In this document: positions 30,988 through 39,463 of the stretch, in pieces
How the letters are laid out: each line of letters starts with the position of its first letter
Position numbering within the stretch: the first letter of the stretch is position 1
Source: Lentzea nigeriaca
Lineage (GTDB): Bacteria > Actinomycetota > Actinomycetes > Mycobacteriales > Pseudonocardiaceae
Assembly (NCBI RefSeq): GCF_016907955.1
Contig: NZ_JAFBCX010000007.1
Coordinates: 310,001 to 374,000 of the forward strand
Direction: 5' to 3'
DNA length: 64,000 bases
Program-made: the position numbers and the translations under genes
The notes under the pieces: model-generated
What the model was told of the DNA's origin: nothing
Database searches by the model: none
Seen by the model: only the letters and a program-made list of their open reading frames with translations

Positions 30988-31356
30988 TTGAACTACGACG
31001 CCCTGGGCGCCGAACTCAAGAAGCTTCGAGAGAACGTTGCCGGGGTGACCGACACGGTGATAGCCGCGACCGACGGTATCCCCATCCTCGCCGACGTGGC
31101 GAAGAACGTCGACCCCGCGCACATTTCCGCACTGGCCGCGTCCGGACTCGGAATCGCACGCCAGACGACCGAGGTGGTCGGCCTGGGCACCCTCGGCCAG
31201 ACCGTGGTGTTCGGCAGCGAGGGCTACATGGCCGTGTACGCCATCGGCCGGCTGTCGCTGATGGTCGTGCTCGGGGACAAGGGGCTGAACCTCGGACGTC
31301 TCCTCCACGAGTCCCGGCCCGTGATCGAACGGCTCGGCGCGATCCTGGCCGCCTAG
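30988..31356 (+). CDS. Roadblock/LC7-like protein 1
   Basis: 122 residues from TTG 30988 (NYDALGAELKKLRENVAGVTD), preceded by GGAG. An ATG at 30940 that overlaps the upstream stop is the alternative and would add 16 residues. The alpha/beta arrangement with VTDTVIAATDGIPILAD, then a central helix and LGQTVVFGSEGYMAVYAIG, is the roadblock/LC7 (MglB-like) fold, which normally forms homodimers that act on small Ras-like GTPases. No GTPase or histidine kinase is encoded nearby, unlike classical actinobacterial conservons. Confidence 0.75.
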   Translation: MNYDALGAELKKLRENVAGVTDTVIAATDGIPILADVAKNVDPAHISALAASGLGIARQTTEVVGLGTLGQTVVFGSEGYMAVYAIGRLSLMVVLGDKGLNLGRLLHESRPVIERLGAILAA

Positions 31357-31517
31357 CGCACCGGGTGAGCGAGAAACGGTCGGGGCGCATGTCCACGCTT
31401 GGCTCACTGATCTCAACGACGATCTTTTCCGCATGGAGGCGTGTCCGCATGCCATCGCGACACCGGAAAGCGGCCACGCCGTCTCGACCACCATTTGACA
31501 GAGGGAAGTGGAGTTCG

Positions 31518-31889
31518 ATGAACATCGATATCGCGATGAAAGAGGCCATGTCCATCGCCGGCGCCGTCGGCGTCGCACTGGTCGACCACGAGAGCGGGAT
31601 GTCGCTCGGGACCAGCGGTGGAGGCGACTGGCTGAACCTGGAGATCGCCGCGGCCGGGAACACCGAGGTCATCCGGTCGAAACTCCGGGTGATGCAGGCG
31701 CTCGGCCTCAACGACAGCATCGAGGACATCCTGATCACATTGCACCGCCAGTACCACCTGATCCGGTTGATGGGCGGCGTGAAAGCCAGGGGTTCGCTCT
31801 TCCTCTACCTGGTGCTGGAAAGAGATGTCGCGAATCTCGCCATGGCCAGGCACCAGCTCAAGCGCATCGAAGCCGAACTGCAGGTGTGA
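31518..31889 (+). CDS. Roadblock/LC7-like protein 2
   Basis: 123 residues from ATG 31518, with a GGGAAGTGGAG ribosome region. It reads NIDIAMKEAMSIAGAVGVALVDHESGM ... LNLEIAAAGNTEVIRSKLRVMQALGLND ... LIRLMGGVKARGSLFLYLVLE in pieces, a second, more diverged roadblock-like domain. It follows protein 1 after 161 bp with no terminator between. The pair may form a heterodimer. A strong terminator ends the three-gene unit. Confidence 0.75.
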   Translation: MNIDIAMKEAMSIAGAVGVALVDHESGMSLGTSGGGDWLNLEIAAAGNTEVIRSKLRVMQALGLNDSIEDILITLHRQYHLIRLMGGVKARGSLFLYLVLERDVANLAMARHQLKRIEAELQV

Positions 31890-31893
31890 ATTT

Positions 31894-31932
31894 GTGCTGA
31901 AAGGCCTTCCCACGCGGAGGGCCTTTCAGCAC
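31894..31932 (+). terminator. Terminator of roadblock cluster
   Basis: GTGCTGAAAGGCC / GGCCTTTCAGCAC, 13-bp perfect stem with a 13-base loop, 4 bp after the stop. Confidence 0.88.
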
Positions 31933-31940
31933 CGCGACAA

Positions 31941-32357
31941 TCAGTCGACCGGGAGACCCCACGGACGGCGGTCCAGCTCGACCCAGCCTCCACCGCGGGC
32001 CAAGGCCGCACGAACACCGGCGACGTGCTGCGCGAACGACGCGAGGTCGCCATGCAGCAGTTCGGCGCGTTCGACGTCCAACGGGTGCGTGTCGTCGTGC
32101 CACAGGTCGACCGGGAACGACGCCACGAACGGCATGGACTGCAGGAGTTGCAGCAGGGCGACCGAAGGCTGCGCGGTCTCGGCGAGGTAGTCCAGGCGGA
32201 TCGACTCGCAGGCCGCCAGGAGCTCGCGGACCTGGCGGATGGCGTCCGCCGGGGTGCCGTCCCACGACGCGTCCGGGTAGACGCGGTCGCTCAGCTCCAG
32301 CCAGAGCCGCCAACCCGCGGTCAGTTCCGCGTCGTCTGCGGGAAACCAGGCACTCAT
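31941..32357 (-). CDS. Hypothetical protein
   Basis: 138 residues from ATG 32357 (MSAWFPADDAELTAGWRLWLE). The frame remains open further upstream, but that part is unconvincing. Helical, Trp-rich, with LLQSMPFVASFPVDLWHDD and ELLHGDLASFAQHVAG; no membrane segment or motif I recognise. It faces a divergent small membrane protein 90 bp away. Confidence 0.7.
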   Translation of the reverse strand: MSAWFPADDAELTAGWRLWLELSDRVYPDASWDGTPADAIRQVRELLAACESIRLDYLAETAQPSVALLQLLQSMPFVASFPVDLWHDDTHPLDVERAELLHGDLASFAQHVAGVRAALARGGGWVELDRRPWGLPVD

Positions 32358-32449
32358 GCCATCCACTGTGCATGCGCCGCGGCGCATGAGTCTCGTGACG
32401 ATGACGCACGCCACGGCAACCATCGGGTGATGTGCACGTCTTGAACCGC

Positions 32450-32908
32450 ATGACGCGAGTGTGGCAAGGACGGACCGCGCTGCTCAGTCTCACGATCGGG
32501 CTCGCCATCGGTGTGCTGCTGACGTTGCTCGCCGTGCCGGCGCTCAAGTACGAGGTCGTCGAGCACGCCAACCTGCTGACGAGGGTGCTGGCCTACGGCT
32601 TCCTGCTCGTGCCGATCGCGGTGGTCACCGTGCTGAAGAGCTCCTGCCCGGTCACGCACACGACCGGGCTCGTAGTGGGGGCGACGGTGGTGCTGGCGAC
32701 GACGGCCGAGTCCTACACGGGCACGCCGATGCCCTACGTGTGGCTCGCGGCGGCGACCCTGTTCGGGTGCGCCGCCGCGAGGATCATGAAGAACGAACGC
32801 GCTTACGCTTTGACGGCTTCCATGTCGGGAGCGTCGGTCTTGAGCGAGTCGATCAGCGCGTCGCGCTCGGCCGACGGCTCGGGCTTCGCGAAGCCGATCG
32901 CCAGGTAG
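32450..32908 (+). CDS. Hypothetical four-helix membrane protein
   Basis: 152 residues from ATG 32450; TTG 32441 and GTG 32432 are alternatives and none has a good ribosome site. Four hydrophobic segments: LLSLTIGLAIGVLLTLLAVP, LAYGFLLVPIAVVTVL, TGLVVGATVVLATTA and VWLAAATLFGCAAARI. The last 35 residues are hydrophilic and are encoded by DNA that also codes for the end of the symporter on the other strand (106-bp convergent overlap). Function unknown. Confidence 0.65.
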   Translation: MTRVWQGRTALLSLTIGLAIGVLLTLLAVPALKYEVVEHANLLTRVLAYGFLLVPIAVVTVLKSSCPVTHTTGLVVGATVVLATTAESYTGTPMPYVWLAAATLFGCAAARIMKNERAYALTASMSGASVLSESISASRSADGSGFAKPIAR

Positions 32909-34314
32909 AGGACGAGCGAGACCAGCAGCGGAGTCGAGACGATCAGCGCCTGCGAGACGGTGAAGTCCTTCAGGAACTGCTGTTCGGTGTAGAGGAACAC
33001 CCAGGTGGCGAGGCCGCCGATGGTCGACGTGAGTGCGGCCGTCGGGCCGACCTTGCGGAACCACGGGAGCAGGCCGAGCATCAACGGGATCGCGATCGGG
33101 CCCATCGTGGCCGCCACCAGGGCGATCACGACCTTCAGCACGAAGCCCTTGGTGTCCGCGGTCAACGCGATGGTCATCGATAGGCCGATGAACGCGAACG
33201 TGGTGATGCGCGCGAGCTTCAGCTGTGCGTCGGCCGACATCGTCAGTGCGCCCTTCCAGATGCGCGGGAGGATGTCACGGGTGATGACGGCGGTGATGAC
33301 GTTGGCGTCGGAGGAGACCATCGCCATCGTGTGCGAGAAGAAGCCTGCGAGGACGAGGCCCACCATGCCCGCGGGGAGCATGGCCTTGCCCATCGCGACG
33401 TAGGCCTGCTCGGCGTTGGCGTCCATTCCCGGCACGATCAGCGGCGCCGCCCACATCGGGAAGAACAGCACGAGCGGCCACACCAGCCACAGCACCGCGG
33501 ACAGCAGGGCCGAGCGCTTGGCGGCGAAGCCCGACGGGGCCGCCATGTAGCGCTGGGCCAGGTTCCACATGCCGCCGTTGTACTCGAGCGTCTTGATCAG
33601 GAAGAGCGCCATGAAGAACGTCAGCGTGTAGGGACCGGTCAGCGGGTCGCTGTGGCTCGCGGGGAGCTGGTCCCAGATCTTCCACATGAAGTCGATGCCG
33701 CCGAAGTGCGCGGCGACCGCGAAGAACATCGCGAAGCCCGCGAGGCCCTGGATGACGAACTGGCCGAAGTCGGTCAGCGCGTCGGCCCACAGGCCACCGA
33801 GCACCGAGTAGACCATCGTGACCGCACCGACGAGCGCGATGCCCCAGCCGACAGGCACGCCGGCGAAGCCCTGCAGCAGCAACGCGACGGCGACCCACTT
33901 GGCCGCGATGTCGACGACCTTGAGGCCCGCGCCCGCCCACGCCATGAGCTGCTGGGTCGGCACGTTGTAGCGGATGGCCAGGTACTCGAGCGGCGACTTC
34001 ACGTCGTGCTTGGCCCGCAGCCGGTTCCACGCGGGCGCCCAGAGGAACGCACCGATGCCGACACCGAGACCGATCGTCAGCGACCACCAGATGTAGACCG
34101 TGAGGCCGAGCCGGTACGCCTCCGCCGCGAACGCGACGAACATGACGGCGCTGTACCCGGACATGTGGTGGGAGATGCCCGACAACCACCAGGGCATCTT
34201 GCCGCCCGCGGTGAAGAAGTCGGCGATGTTGTTGATCCGCCCGCGGGACCAGAGCCCGATGCCGACCATCACCACGAAGTAACCGGCGACCACGATCCAA
34301 TCGAGGGTGCCCAT
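32803..34314 (-). CDS. Sodium:solute symporter (SSS family)
   Basis: 503 residues from ATG 34314 with AAGGAGG upstream. Thirteen or so membrane helices. DFFTAGGKMPWWLSGISHHMSGYSAVMF is the conserved SSS N-terminal region (shown without extension), and GLWADALTDFGQFVIQ is the core signature. The C-terminus is a hydrophilic tail ending DMEAVKA. Substrate could be a sugar, amino acid or organic acid; not decidable. Divergent from the LuxR regulator, with three inverted repeats between them. Confidence 0.93.
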   Translation of the reverse strand: MGTLDWIVVAGYFVVMVGIGLWSRGRINNIADFFTAGGKMPWWLSGISHHMSGYSAVMFVAFAAEAYRLGLTVYIWWSLTIGLGVGIGAFLWAPAWNRLRAKHDVKSPLEYLAIRYNVPTQQLMAWAGAGLKVVDIAAKWVAVALLLQGFAGVPVGWGIALVGAVTMVYSVLGGLWADALTDFGQFVIQGLAGFAMFFAVAAHFGGIDFMWKIWDQLPASHSDPLTGPYTLTFFMALFLIKTLEYNGGMWNLAQRYMAAPSGFAAKRSALLSAVLWLVWPLVLFFPMWAAPLIVPGMDANAEQAYVAMGKAMLPAGMVGLVLAGFFSHTMAMVSSDANVITAVITRDILPRIWKGALTMSADAQLKLARITTFAFIGLSMTIALTADTKGFVLKVVIALVAATMGPIAIPLMLGLLPWFRKVGPTAALTSTIGGLATWVFLYTEQQFLKDFTVSQALIVSTPLLVSLVLYLAIGFAKPEPSAERDALIDSLKTDAPDMEAVKA

Positions 34315-34436
34315 GTGACCTCCTTGCGTGCACACACGTGTGCCCGCGAGAGCACCAGGCCTGATGGCGGCGGGAACCTGGCACATCCGCACGGGATATG
34401 TGACGTAGGTCTTACGAGACTGTTGCCCCGGGACGG

Positions 34437-34490
34437 AAGACCTTCAGCGGTCTTGAATCACGTTTGTGATCCTTGTTCATCCACATGAAC
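34437..34490. promoter_or_regulatory. Three consecutive inverted repeats, symporter/LuxR region
   Basis: AAGACC-N6-GGTCTT (34437-34454), ATCAC-N4-GTGAT (34457-34470) and GTTCAT-N4-ATGAAC (34475-34490), one after another in the divergent intergenic region. They are candidate binding sites for the orphan LuxR protein or a CRP-like factor. Confidence 0.5.
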
Positions 34491-34557
34491 CGGCTATTCC
34501 GCGTCACACGTCCGAGGGAACGACGTCTCACCTCTGGATGCACGAACGGAGGTGCTG

Positions 34558-35196
34558 ATGCTCCCGCCCGGCCGGCCTGCTCCCGGCATCGCGCTGATCG
34601 ACCCAGTGCCGCTCTACCGCGAGGGCCTGTCCGGCCTGATCAGGCGGACTCCCGGCCTGCGCTGGCTCGGGTCGACGGGTGATCTCCACGCCGCCGTTCG
34701 GCTGCACGAACGCCTGCGCCCCGACGTGCTGCTCGTCGACTCCGTGCTGGACCCGGTCGGTCACCTGGCCCGCCTGCTGGTCGAACGAGATCCGATGCTG
34801 CTGGTCATCGGGCTGGTACGCGATGCGCACTCGCATGCGAACTACGTGACGGCCGTGCTGGAGTCGGGTGTGCGCGGAGTCGTGCCGCGCAGCGCCCAGC
34901 CGGAGCAGATCGTCCGCGTCATTCTGGAAACCTGCAGGTCGCGCGGCTACGTGCACCCCGACCTGCGCCCGAAGGAACGACCGACGCTGACCCGGCGCGA
35001 GTACGAGGTGCTCACGCTCATCGCGGACGGCCTGGAGAACCAGCAGGTCGCCGACGAGCTGATCGTGTCCGTGGAGACCGTGCGCACCCACGTGAAGGGC
35101 ATCCTGCGCAAGCTGAGCGCGCGTGACCGCACGCACGCGGTCTCGCTCGCCTACCGATCAGGTCTGCTGATCGGCCGCCCAGCCGTGCTCGAGTAA
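34558..35196 (+). CDS. Orphan NarL/LuxR-type response regulator
   Basis: 212 residues from ATG 34558, GGAGG five bases upstream. The N-terminal receiver-like domain keeps Asp15 (IALIDPVPLY) and the likely phospho-acceptor Asp61 (DVLLVDSVLD). The LuxR helix-turn-helix is TLTRREYEVLTLIADGLENQQVADELIVSVETVRTHVKGILRKL, in pieces. No sensor kinase is adjacent. It may control the divergent symporter. Its 3' end overlaps the convergent TetR gene by 39 bp. Confidence 0.88.
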   Translation: MLPPGRPAPGIALIDPVPLYREGLSGLIRRTPGLRWLGSTGDLHAAVRLHERLRPDVLLVDSVLDPVGHLARLLVERDPMLLVIGLVRDAHSHANYVTAVLESGVRGVVPRSAQPEQIVRVILETCRSRGYVHPDLRPKERPTLTRREYEVLTLIADGLENQQVADELIVSVETVRTHVKGILRKLSARDRTHAVSLAYRSGLLIGRPAVLE

Positions 35197-35751
35197 CCCG
35201 AACACCTCGTCGGCCGCCCGTTCGCGGTCGTCCCGCTCGAAGATCACGTCGCGTGCCTCCAGGGCGAATCTGGCCAGCGCGGCGCACCTGACGTCGTCCG
35301 CCGGAACACCCGCCTCCTCCGCGATGGCCCGCGCCAGCGCGTCCTGGTGCCGCGTCCACATCCGGTGCCCGTACTCGCGCAACGCGGGCGTCTCCACCAC
35401 CAGCCGCTGGAAGATCTCGAACTGCGGGTGGTCGGCGTGCCCCCGCGCCGCCTGCACGAAGTGGTCGCGCAACGCCATCGGGATCGACCTGCCCCCGCGG
35501 TTGCGCACCGCGGCGACCAGCGCGGACTCCTGCGCCTCGTCCTCGTCGAAGACCAGCGCCTCCTTGCTGGGGAAGTGCTTGAACAGCGTCGTCACCGACA
35601 CGTCCGCCGTGTCGGCGATCTCCTTCACTCCCACCTCGTCGAAACCGCGCTCGAGGAACAGCCTCGTCGCCGCGTCGGAGATCGACTGACGGGTCTGCAG
35701 CTTCTTGCGCTCACGGCGGCCGAGCTCGGTCACCTCTCCACCATATCGCAT
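35158..35751 (-). CDS. TetR regulator of TetX-like monooxygenase
   Basis: About 197 residues from ATG 35751; GTG 35733 is an alternative. HTH: SISDAATRLFLERGFDEVGVKEIADTADVSVTTLFKHFPSKEAL (in pieces), typical TetR. Divergent from the FAD monooxygenase, with a long perfect inverted repeat between them, so it is very likely the repressor of that gene and of itself. Inducer unknown. Confidence 0.9.
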   Translation of the reverse strand: MRYGGEVTELGRRERKKLQTRQSISDAATRLFLERGFDEVGVKEIADTADVSVTTLFKHFPSKEALVFDEDEAQESALVAAVRNRGGRSIPMALRDHFVQAARGHADHPQFEIFQRLVVETPALREYGHRMWTRHQDALARAIAEEAGVPADDVRCAALARFALEARDVIFERDDRERAADEVFGLLEHGWAADQQT

Positions 35752-35762
35752 TGGTTGAGCAG

Positions 35763-35793
35763 GTTCAAAAGTTGAGTGGTTGCACTTTTGAAC
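35763..35793. promoter_or_regulatory. Long palindrome, TetR operator of monooxygenase
   Basis: GTTCAAAAGT-N11-ACTTTTGAAC, 10-bp perfect arms between the TetR and monooxygenase starts. Confidence 0.85.
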
Positions 35794-35814
35794 TCGATAC
35801 GCTTTCATGGAGTC

Positions 35815-36849
35815 ATGCCCTCACCACGCATCGCCATCGCAGGCGCCGGACTCGGCGGCCTCACCTGTGCCCGAGTGCTCCAGCTGCACGGCTTCGACGA
35901 CGTCACCGTGTTCGAGCGCGAGAGCTCGCCCGACGCCCGCCAGCAGGGCGGCACCATCGACCTGCACGCCGGCAGCGGCCAGGAGGCCATCCGGGCCGCC
36001 GGCCTGTTCGACGAGTGGCGCGCGCTCGCCCGGTTCGAGGGCCAGGAGCAGCGCAGGGTCGACCCCGTCACGGCCGAGCTGATCGAGCATGAGCCACCGG
36101 AGGGCGACTTCCGCCCGGAGATCGACCGCGGCCAGCTCAGGAAGCTGCTGCTCGACTCGCTCGCACCGGGAACCGTCAGCTGGGGCGTCGGCATCGGCTC
36201 GGCGCGGCCGGGCGAGGTCACGTTCCTCGACGGCTCCACCGCCACGTTCGACCTGGTCATCGGCGCGGACGGCGCCTGGTCACGGGTGCGCCGAGCCCTG
36301 TCGGCCGCCTCGCCGCAGTACACCGGCGTGATGTTCGTCGAGACCCGGCACGACGACGACGAGCAGCTGCTCGGCCTCACCGGTCAGGGCACGATGGTCG
36401 CGGACGACGAGGGTTTGATGCTGTGGGCCCAGCGCAACAGCGGCAATCACATCCGCGCGTACGCGTGCATGCGCGCGCGTGAGGATTGGAGGCCCTCCAA
36501 CGCCCAACTGCTGGAGCTGTACGCCGACTGGCACCCGTCGCTGCGGGCGTTCCTCACCGGCGAGCCGATCCACCGCCCGCTGTACGCGCTGCCCGTCCCC
36601 CACACGTGGGAACACACACCAGGCGTGACGCTGCTCGGCGACGCCGCCCACCTCATGCCTCCGCTGGGCGTCGGCGCGAACCTCGCGATGGAGGACGCGG
36701 CCGATCTGGCGCTCGCGATCGCCGAGCACGGTGTCCGAGAGGGGGTCCGGACCTACGAATCTGCCATGTTGCCGCGCGCGGTCGACGCACAGGAGCGCAC
36801 GAACGCGGGACTGCTCGACATGGTTCCCGAGCGCCCGATACGCGTCTGA
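35815..36849 (+). CDS. TetX-like FAD-dependent monooxygenase
   Basis: 344 residues from ATG 35815. Rossmann motif GAGLGGLTCARVLQLHG; QQGGTIDLHAGSGQEAIRAAG closely resembles the GGTLDLHKGSGQEAM region of TetX flavoproteins; GADGAWSRVRRAL is the DG motif and GDAAHLMPPLGVGANLAMED the second FAD motif. Class A flavin hydroxylases of this kind act on aromatic or polyketide compounds; TetX itself hydroxylates tetracyclines, but most actinobacterial relatives have unknown substrates. Expression is probably ligand-induced through the divergent TetR. Confidence 0.88.
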   Translation: MPSPRIAIAGAGLGGLTCARVLQLHGFDDVTVFERESSPDARQQGGTIDLHAGSGQEAIRAAGLFDEWRALARFEGQEQRRVDPVTAELIEHEPPEGDFRPEIDRGQLRKLLLDSLAPGTVSWGVGIGSARPGEVTFLDGSTATFDLVIGADGAWSRVRRALSAASPQYTGVMFVETRHDDDEQLLGLTGQGTMVADDEGLMLWAQRNSGNHIRAYACMRAREDWRPSNAQLLELYADWHPSLRAFLTGEPIHRPLYALPVPHTWEHTPGVTLLGDAAHLMPPLGVGANLAMEDAADLALAIAEHGVREGVRTYESAMLPRAVDAQERTNAGLLDMVPERPIRV

Positions 36850-36924
36850 CCTGCTCTCATGCCCGATCCAGACCACTTCGCGGACTGTCTACTTCGCCAC
36901 CAGTGGGTGGCCACCCTTGCCGGG

Positions 36925-36964
36925 GTTACTGTCGGGTAATACTCTGTTGTTACCGGTCAGTAGG
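36925..36964. promoter_or_regulatory. Two lipid-regulon half-conserved palindromes before fadE5-like gene
   Basis: GTTACT-N4-GGTAAT (36925-36940) and GTTACC-N4-AGTAGG (36949-36964), centres 24 bp apart, 36-76 bp before the acyl-CoA dehydrogenase start. Weaker versions of the TTACT-N4-AGTA motif at 54.9 and 57.6 kb. Confidence 0.55.
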
Positions 36965-37000
36965 CGACCCCGCCGCGACCCTGAGGAGTGAGCTGACGAG

Positions 37001-38836
37001 ATGGGCCACTACAAGAGCAACGTCCGGGATCTCGAATTCAACCTGTTCGAGGTCTTCAACGTGCAGGACCACCTCGGCAAGGGGCCGTTCGAGCAGTCCG
37101 ACGAGGACACCGCGCGCGGCGTTCTGGCCGAAATGAAGACTCTCGCGGAGGGTCCGCTCGCGGACTCGTTCGCCGACGCCGACCGCAACCCGCCGAAGTA
37201 CGACCCGAAGACGTTCTCCGCGACCCTGCCGGAGTCGCTGAAGAAGTCGTACCAGGCGATCTGGGACGGCGAGTGGTACCGCATGTTCCTGCCCGAGGCG
37301 CTGGGCGGCTTCGGCACGCCCCCGTCGGTGGCGTGGGCCGCGTCGGAGATGATCCTGGGCGCCAACCCGCCGATCTACATGTACCTGGCGGGCCCGAGCT
37401 TCGCGACGGTCGTCTACAACAACGGCACCGAGCGCGACAAGCACTGGGCGCAGATCATGATCGACCGCGGCTGGGGCGCCACGATGGTGCTGACCGAGCC
37501 GGACGCCGGTTCCGACGTCGGCGCCGGCCGCACCAAGGCGATCAAGCAGGACGACGGTTCCTGGCATATCGAGGGCGTGAAGCGCTTCATCACGTCCGGC
37601 GACCAGGACCTGACCGAGAACATCATGCACATGGTGCTGGCGCGCCCCGAGGGCGAAGGCATCGAGGCGAAGCCCGGCACCAAGGGCCTGTCGCTGTTCC
37701 TCGTGCCGAAGTTCCACTTCGACCCGCAGACCGGTGAGCTGGGCGAGCGCAACGGCGCCTTCGTCACCAACGTCGAGCACAAGATGGGCATCAAGGCGTC
37801 CACCACGTGCGAGCTGACGTTCGGCCAGCACGGCGTCCCCGCCAAGGGCTGGCTGCTGGGCGAGGTGCACGACGGCATCGCGCAGATGTTCGACGTCATC
37901 GAGTACGCCCGGATGATGGTCGGCACCAAGGCCATCGCGACGCTGTCGACCGGCTACCTGAACGCGCTGTCCTACGCCAAGGAGCGCGTCCAGTCCGCCG
38001 ACCTGACCCGCATGACGGACAAGACCGCCCCGCGCGTCACCATCACCAACCACCCGGACGTGCGCCGCAGCCTGATGCTGCAGAAGGCGTACGCCGAGGG
38101 CCTGCGCGCCGTGTACCTGTACACCGCGACGTTCCAGGACAAGGTGATGCTCGGCGGCGAGGACGCGGAGCTCGCGGCCAAGGTCAACGACCTGCTGCTG
38201 CCGATCGTCAAGGGCGTCGGCTCGGAGCGCGCGTACGAGCAGCTGGCGCAGTCGCTGCAGACCCTGGGCGGCTCGGGCTTCCTGCAGGAGTACCCGATCG
38301 AGCAGTACATCCGCGACTCGAAGATCGACTCGCTGTACGAGGGCACCACGGCCATCCAGTCGCTGGACTTCTTCTTCCGCAAGATCATCCGCGACAAGGG
38401 CCAGGCGCTCGCGTTCATCAACGGCGAGATCCAGAAGTTCCTCGACAACGAGGGTGGCAACGGTCGCCTGAAGGAGGAGCGGGCACTGCTCAAGCAGGGT
38501 CTCGAGGATCTGCAGGGCATGCTCGGTGCGCTGGTCGGCTTCCTGACTTCGTCGCAGGAAGACGTCCGCAACCTCTACAAGGTCGGCCAGAACTCGGTCC
38601 GCCTGCTGATGACCGCGGGCGACGTGCTCGTCGGCTGGCTGCTGCTGCGCCAGGCCGAGGTCGCGCTGGAGAAGCTCGGCGGCACCCCGTCGGCCAAGGA
38701 CAAGGCGTTCTACGAGGGCAAGGTCGCGGTGGCGTCGTTCTTCGCGAAGAACGTGCTGCCGGAGCTCACCGCTCGCCGCAAGATCGCCGAGTCCACCGAC
38801 AACTCGCTGATGGACATCGACGAGAGCGTCTTCTAG
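37001..38836 (+). CDS. FadE5-type acyl-CoA dehydrogenase
   Basis: 611 residues, the long form with an N-terminal extension (GHYKSNVRDLEFNLFEV) and an extra C-terminal helical domain. FAD-dependent core: MVLTEPDAGSDVGAGRTKA, FITSGDQD and the catalytic-base region SLYEGTTAIQSLDFFFRKI with Glu. Oxidises acyl-CoA in the first step of beta-oxidation; the mycobacterial FadE5 relative has broad chain-length range. A strong terminator follows, so it is monocistronic. The promoter carries palindromes related to those of the lipid cluster 17 kb away. Confidence 0.93.
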   Translation: MGHYKSNVRDLEFNLFEVFNVQDHLGKGPFEQSDEDTARGVLAEMKTLAEGPLADSFADADRNPPKYDPKTFSATLPESLKKSYQAIWDGEWYRMFLPEALGGFGTPPSVAWAASEMILGANPPIYMYLAGPSFATVVYNNGTERDKHWAQIMIDRGWGATMVLTEPDAGSDVGAGRTKAIKQDDGSWHIEGVKRFITSGDQDLTENIMHMVLARPEGEGIEAKPGTKGLSLFLVPKFHFDPQTGELGERNGAFVTNVEHKMGIKASTTCELTFGQHGVPAKGWLLGEVHDGIAQMFDVIEYARMMVGTKAIATLSTGYLNALSYAKERVQSADLTRMTDKTAPRVTITNHPDVRRSLMLQKAYAEGLRAVYLYTATFQDKVMLGGEDAELAAKVNDLLLPIVKGVGSERAYEQLAQSLQTLGGSGFLQEYPIEQYIRDSKIDSLYEGTTAIQSLDFFFRKIIRDKGQALAFINGEIQKFLDNEGGNGRLKEERALLKQGLEDLQGMLGALVGFLTSSQEDVRNLYKVGQNSVRLLMTAGDVLVGWLLLRQAEVALEKLGGTPSAKDKAFYEGKVAVASFFAKNVLPELTARRKIAESTDNSLMDIDESVF

Positions 38837-38850
38837 GACACTCGCTGACG

Positions 38851-38891
38851 ACGGGTCCCGCACCTCCTGCCCGAGGTGCGGGACCCGTTTT
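38851..38891 (+). terminator. Terminator of fadE5-like gene
   Basis: ACGGGTCCCGCACCTC / GAGGTGCGGGACCCGT, 16-bp perfect stem, 6-base loop and T-rich tail. Confidence 0.95.
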
Positions 38892-38898
38892 CGTTGCG

Positions 38899-39463
38899 TC
38901 AGAACGACATCGCCGACGGTCCGGCCACCGCGCCGAAGTTGAACGCGGCGGTCGCGTAGGCACCGGCCATCGTGGGCGCTCCGGCCGCGTGGCGCAGCGT
39001 CCGCGCGATCAACGTGCTGCCGACGCCGAACGACAGCACGCCGAGCACGAAGACCAGCGACAGCAACAACACCGGCTCGCCGCCGAGCTGGTCGAGGCTC
39101 AGCCAACCGGCCAGCACCAGCGGTCCGTCGGCCCCAACAGCACCAGCGCGACGGGCACCCACCACTCGCTAAGCCCGGCAACGTCCGTGATGACCGGGCG
39201 AGAAACCTGAAGTGGCCGAACGTTCCGCGTTCACCAGCACGGCGAGCACCATGACCACTATGAGCCTCGGCTTGCCGAGGCGCGCCAGTTCCGGTCGCAG
39301 CGGTGGCGTCGCGGCGTGCGCCGGTCGTGCCGCAATCCCTTTCAGCACACCGATTGCCGCCGACCCGCAGAGCACGGCGACCGCGAGGAACGTGGCACGC
39401 CAACCGAAAGCGGTGCCGAGGACCGAACCTCCTGGCACCCCGGCGATCGTGGCCGCGGTGTGC
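38899..39463 (-). pseudogene. Decayed MFS transporter
   Basis: Two frames together resemble the C-terminal two thirds of an MFS exporter of the arabinose/chloramphenicol-efflux type. The upstream piece has GVPGGSVLGTAFGWRATFLAVAV and LRPELARLGKPRLIVVMVL. A frame break near 39166 leads to the downstream piece with LLLSLVFVLGVLSFGVGSTL and GAPTMAGAYATAAFNFGAVAGP, which stops early. The first four to five membrane helices are missing. No ribosome site or start fits. Probably a relic after deletion. Confidence 0.65.

Noticed and set aside
35815..36849. Calling the monooxygenase a tetracycline-resistance gene
   Set aside because: Similarity in the FAD/substrate loop is suggestive, but substrate cannot be deduced; most relatives have other or unknown substrates.
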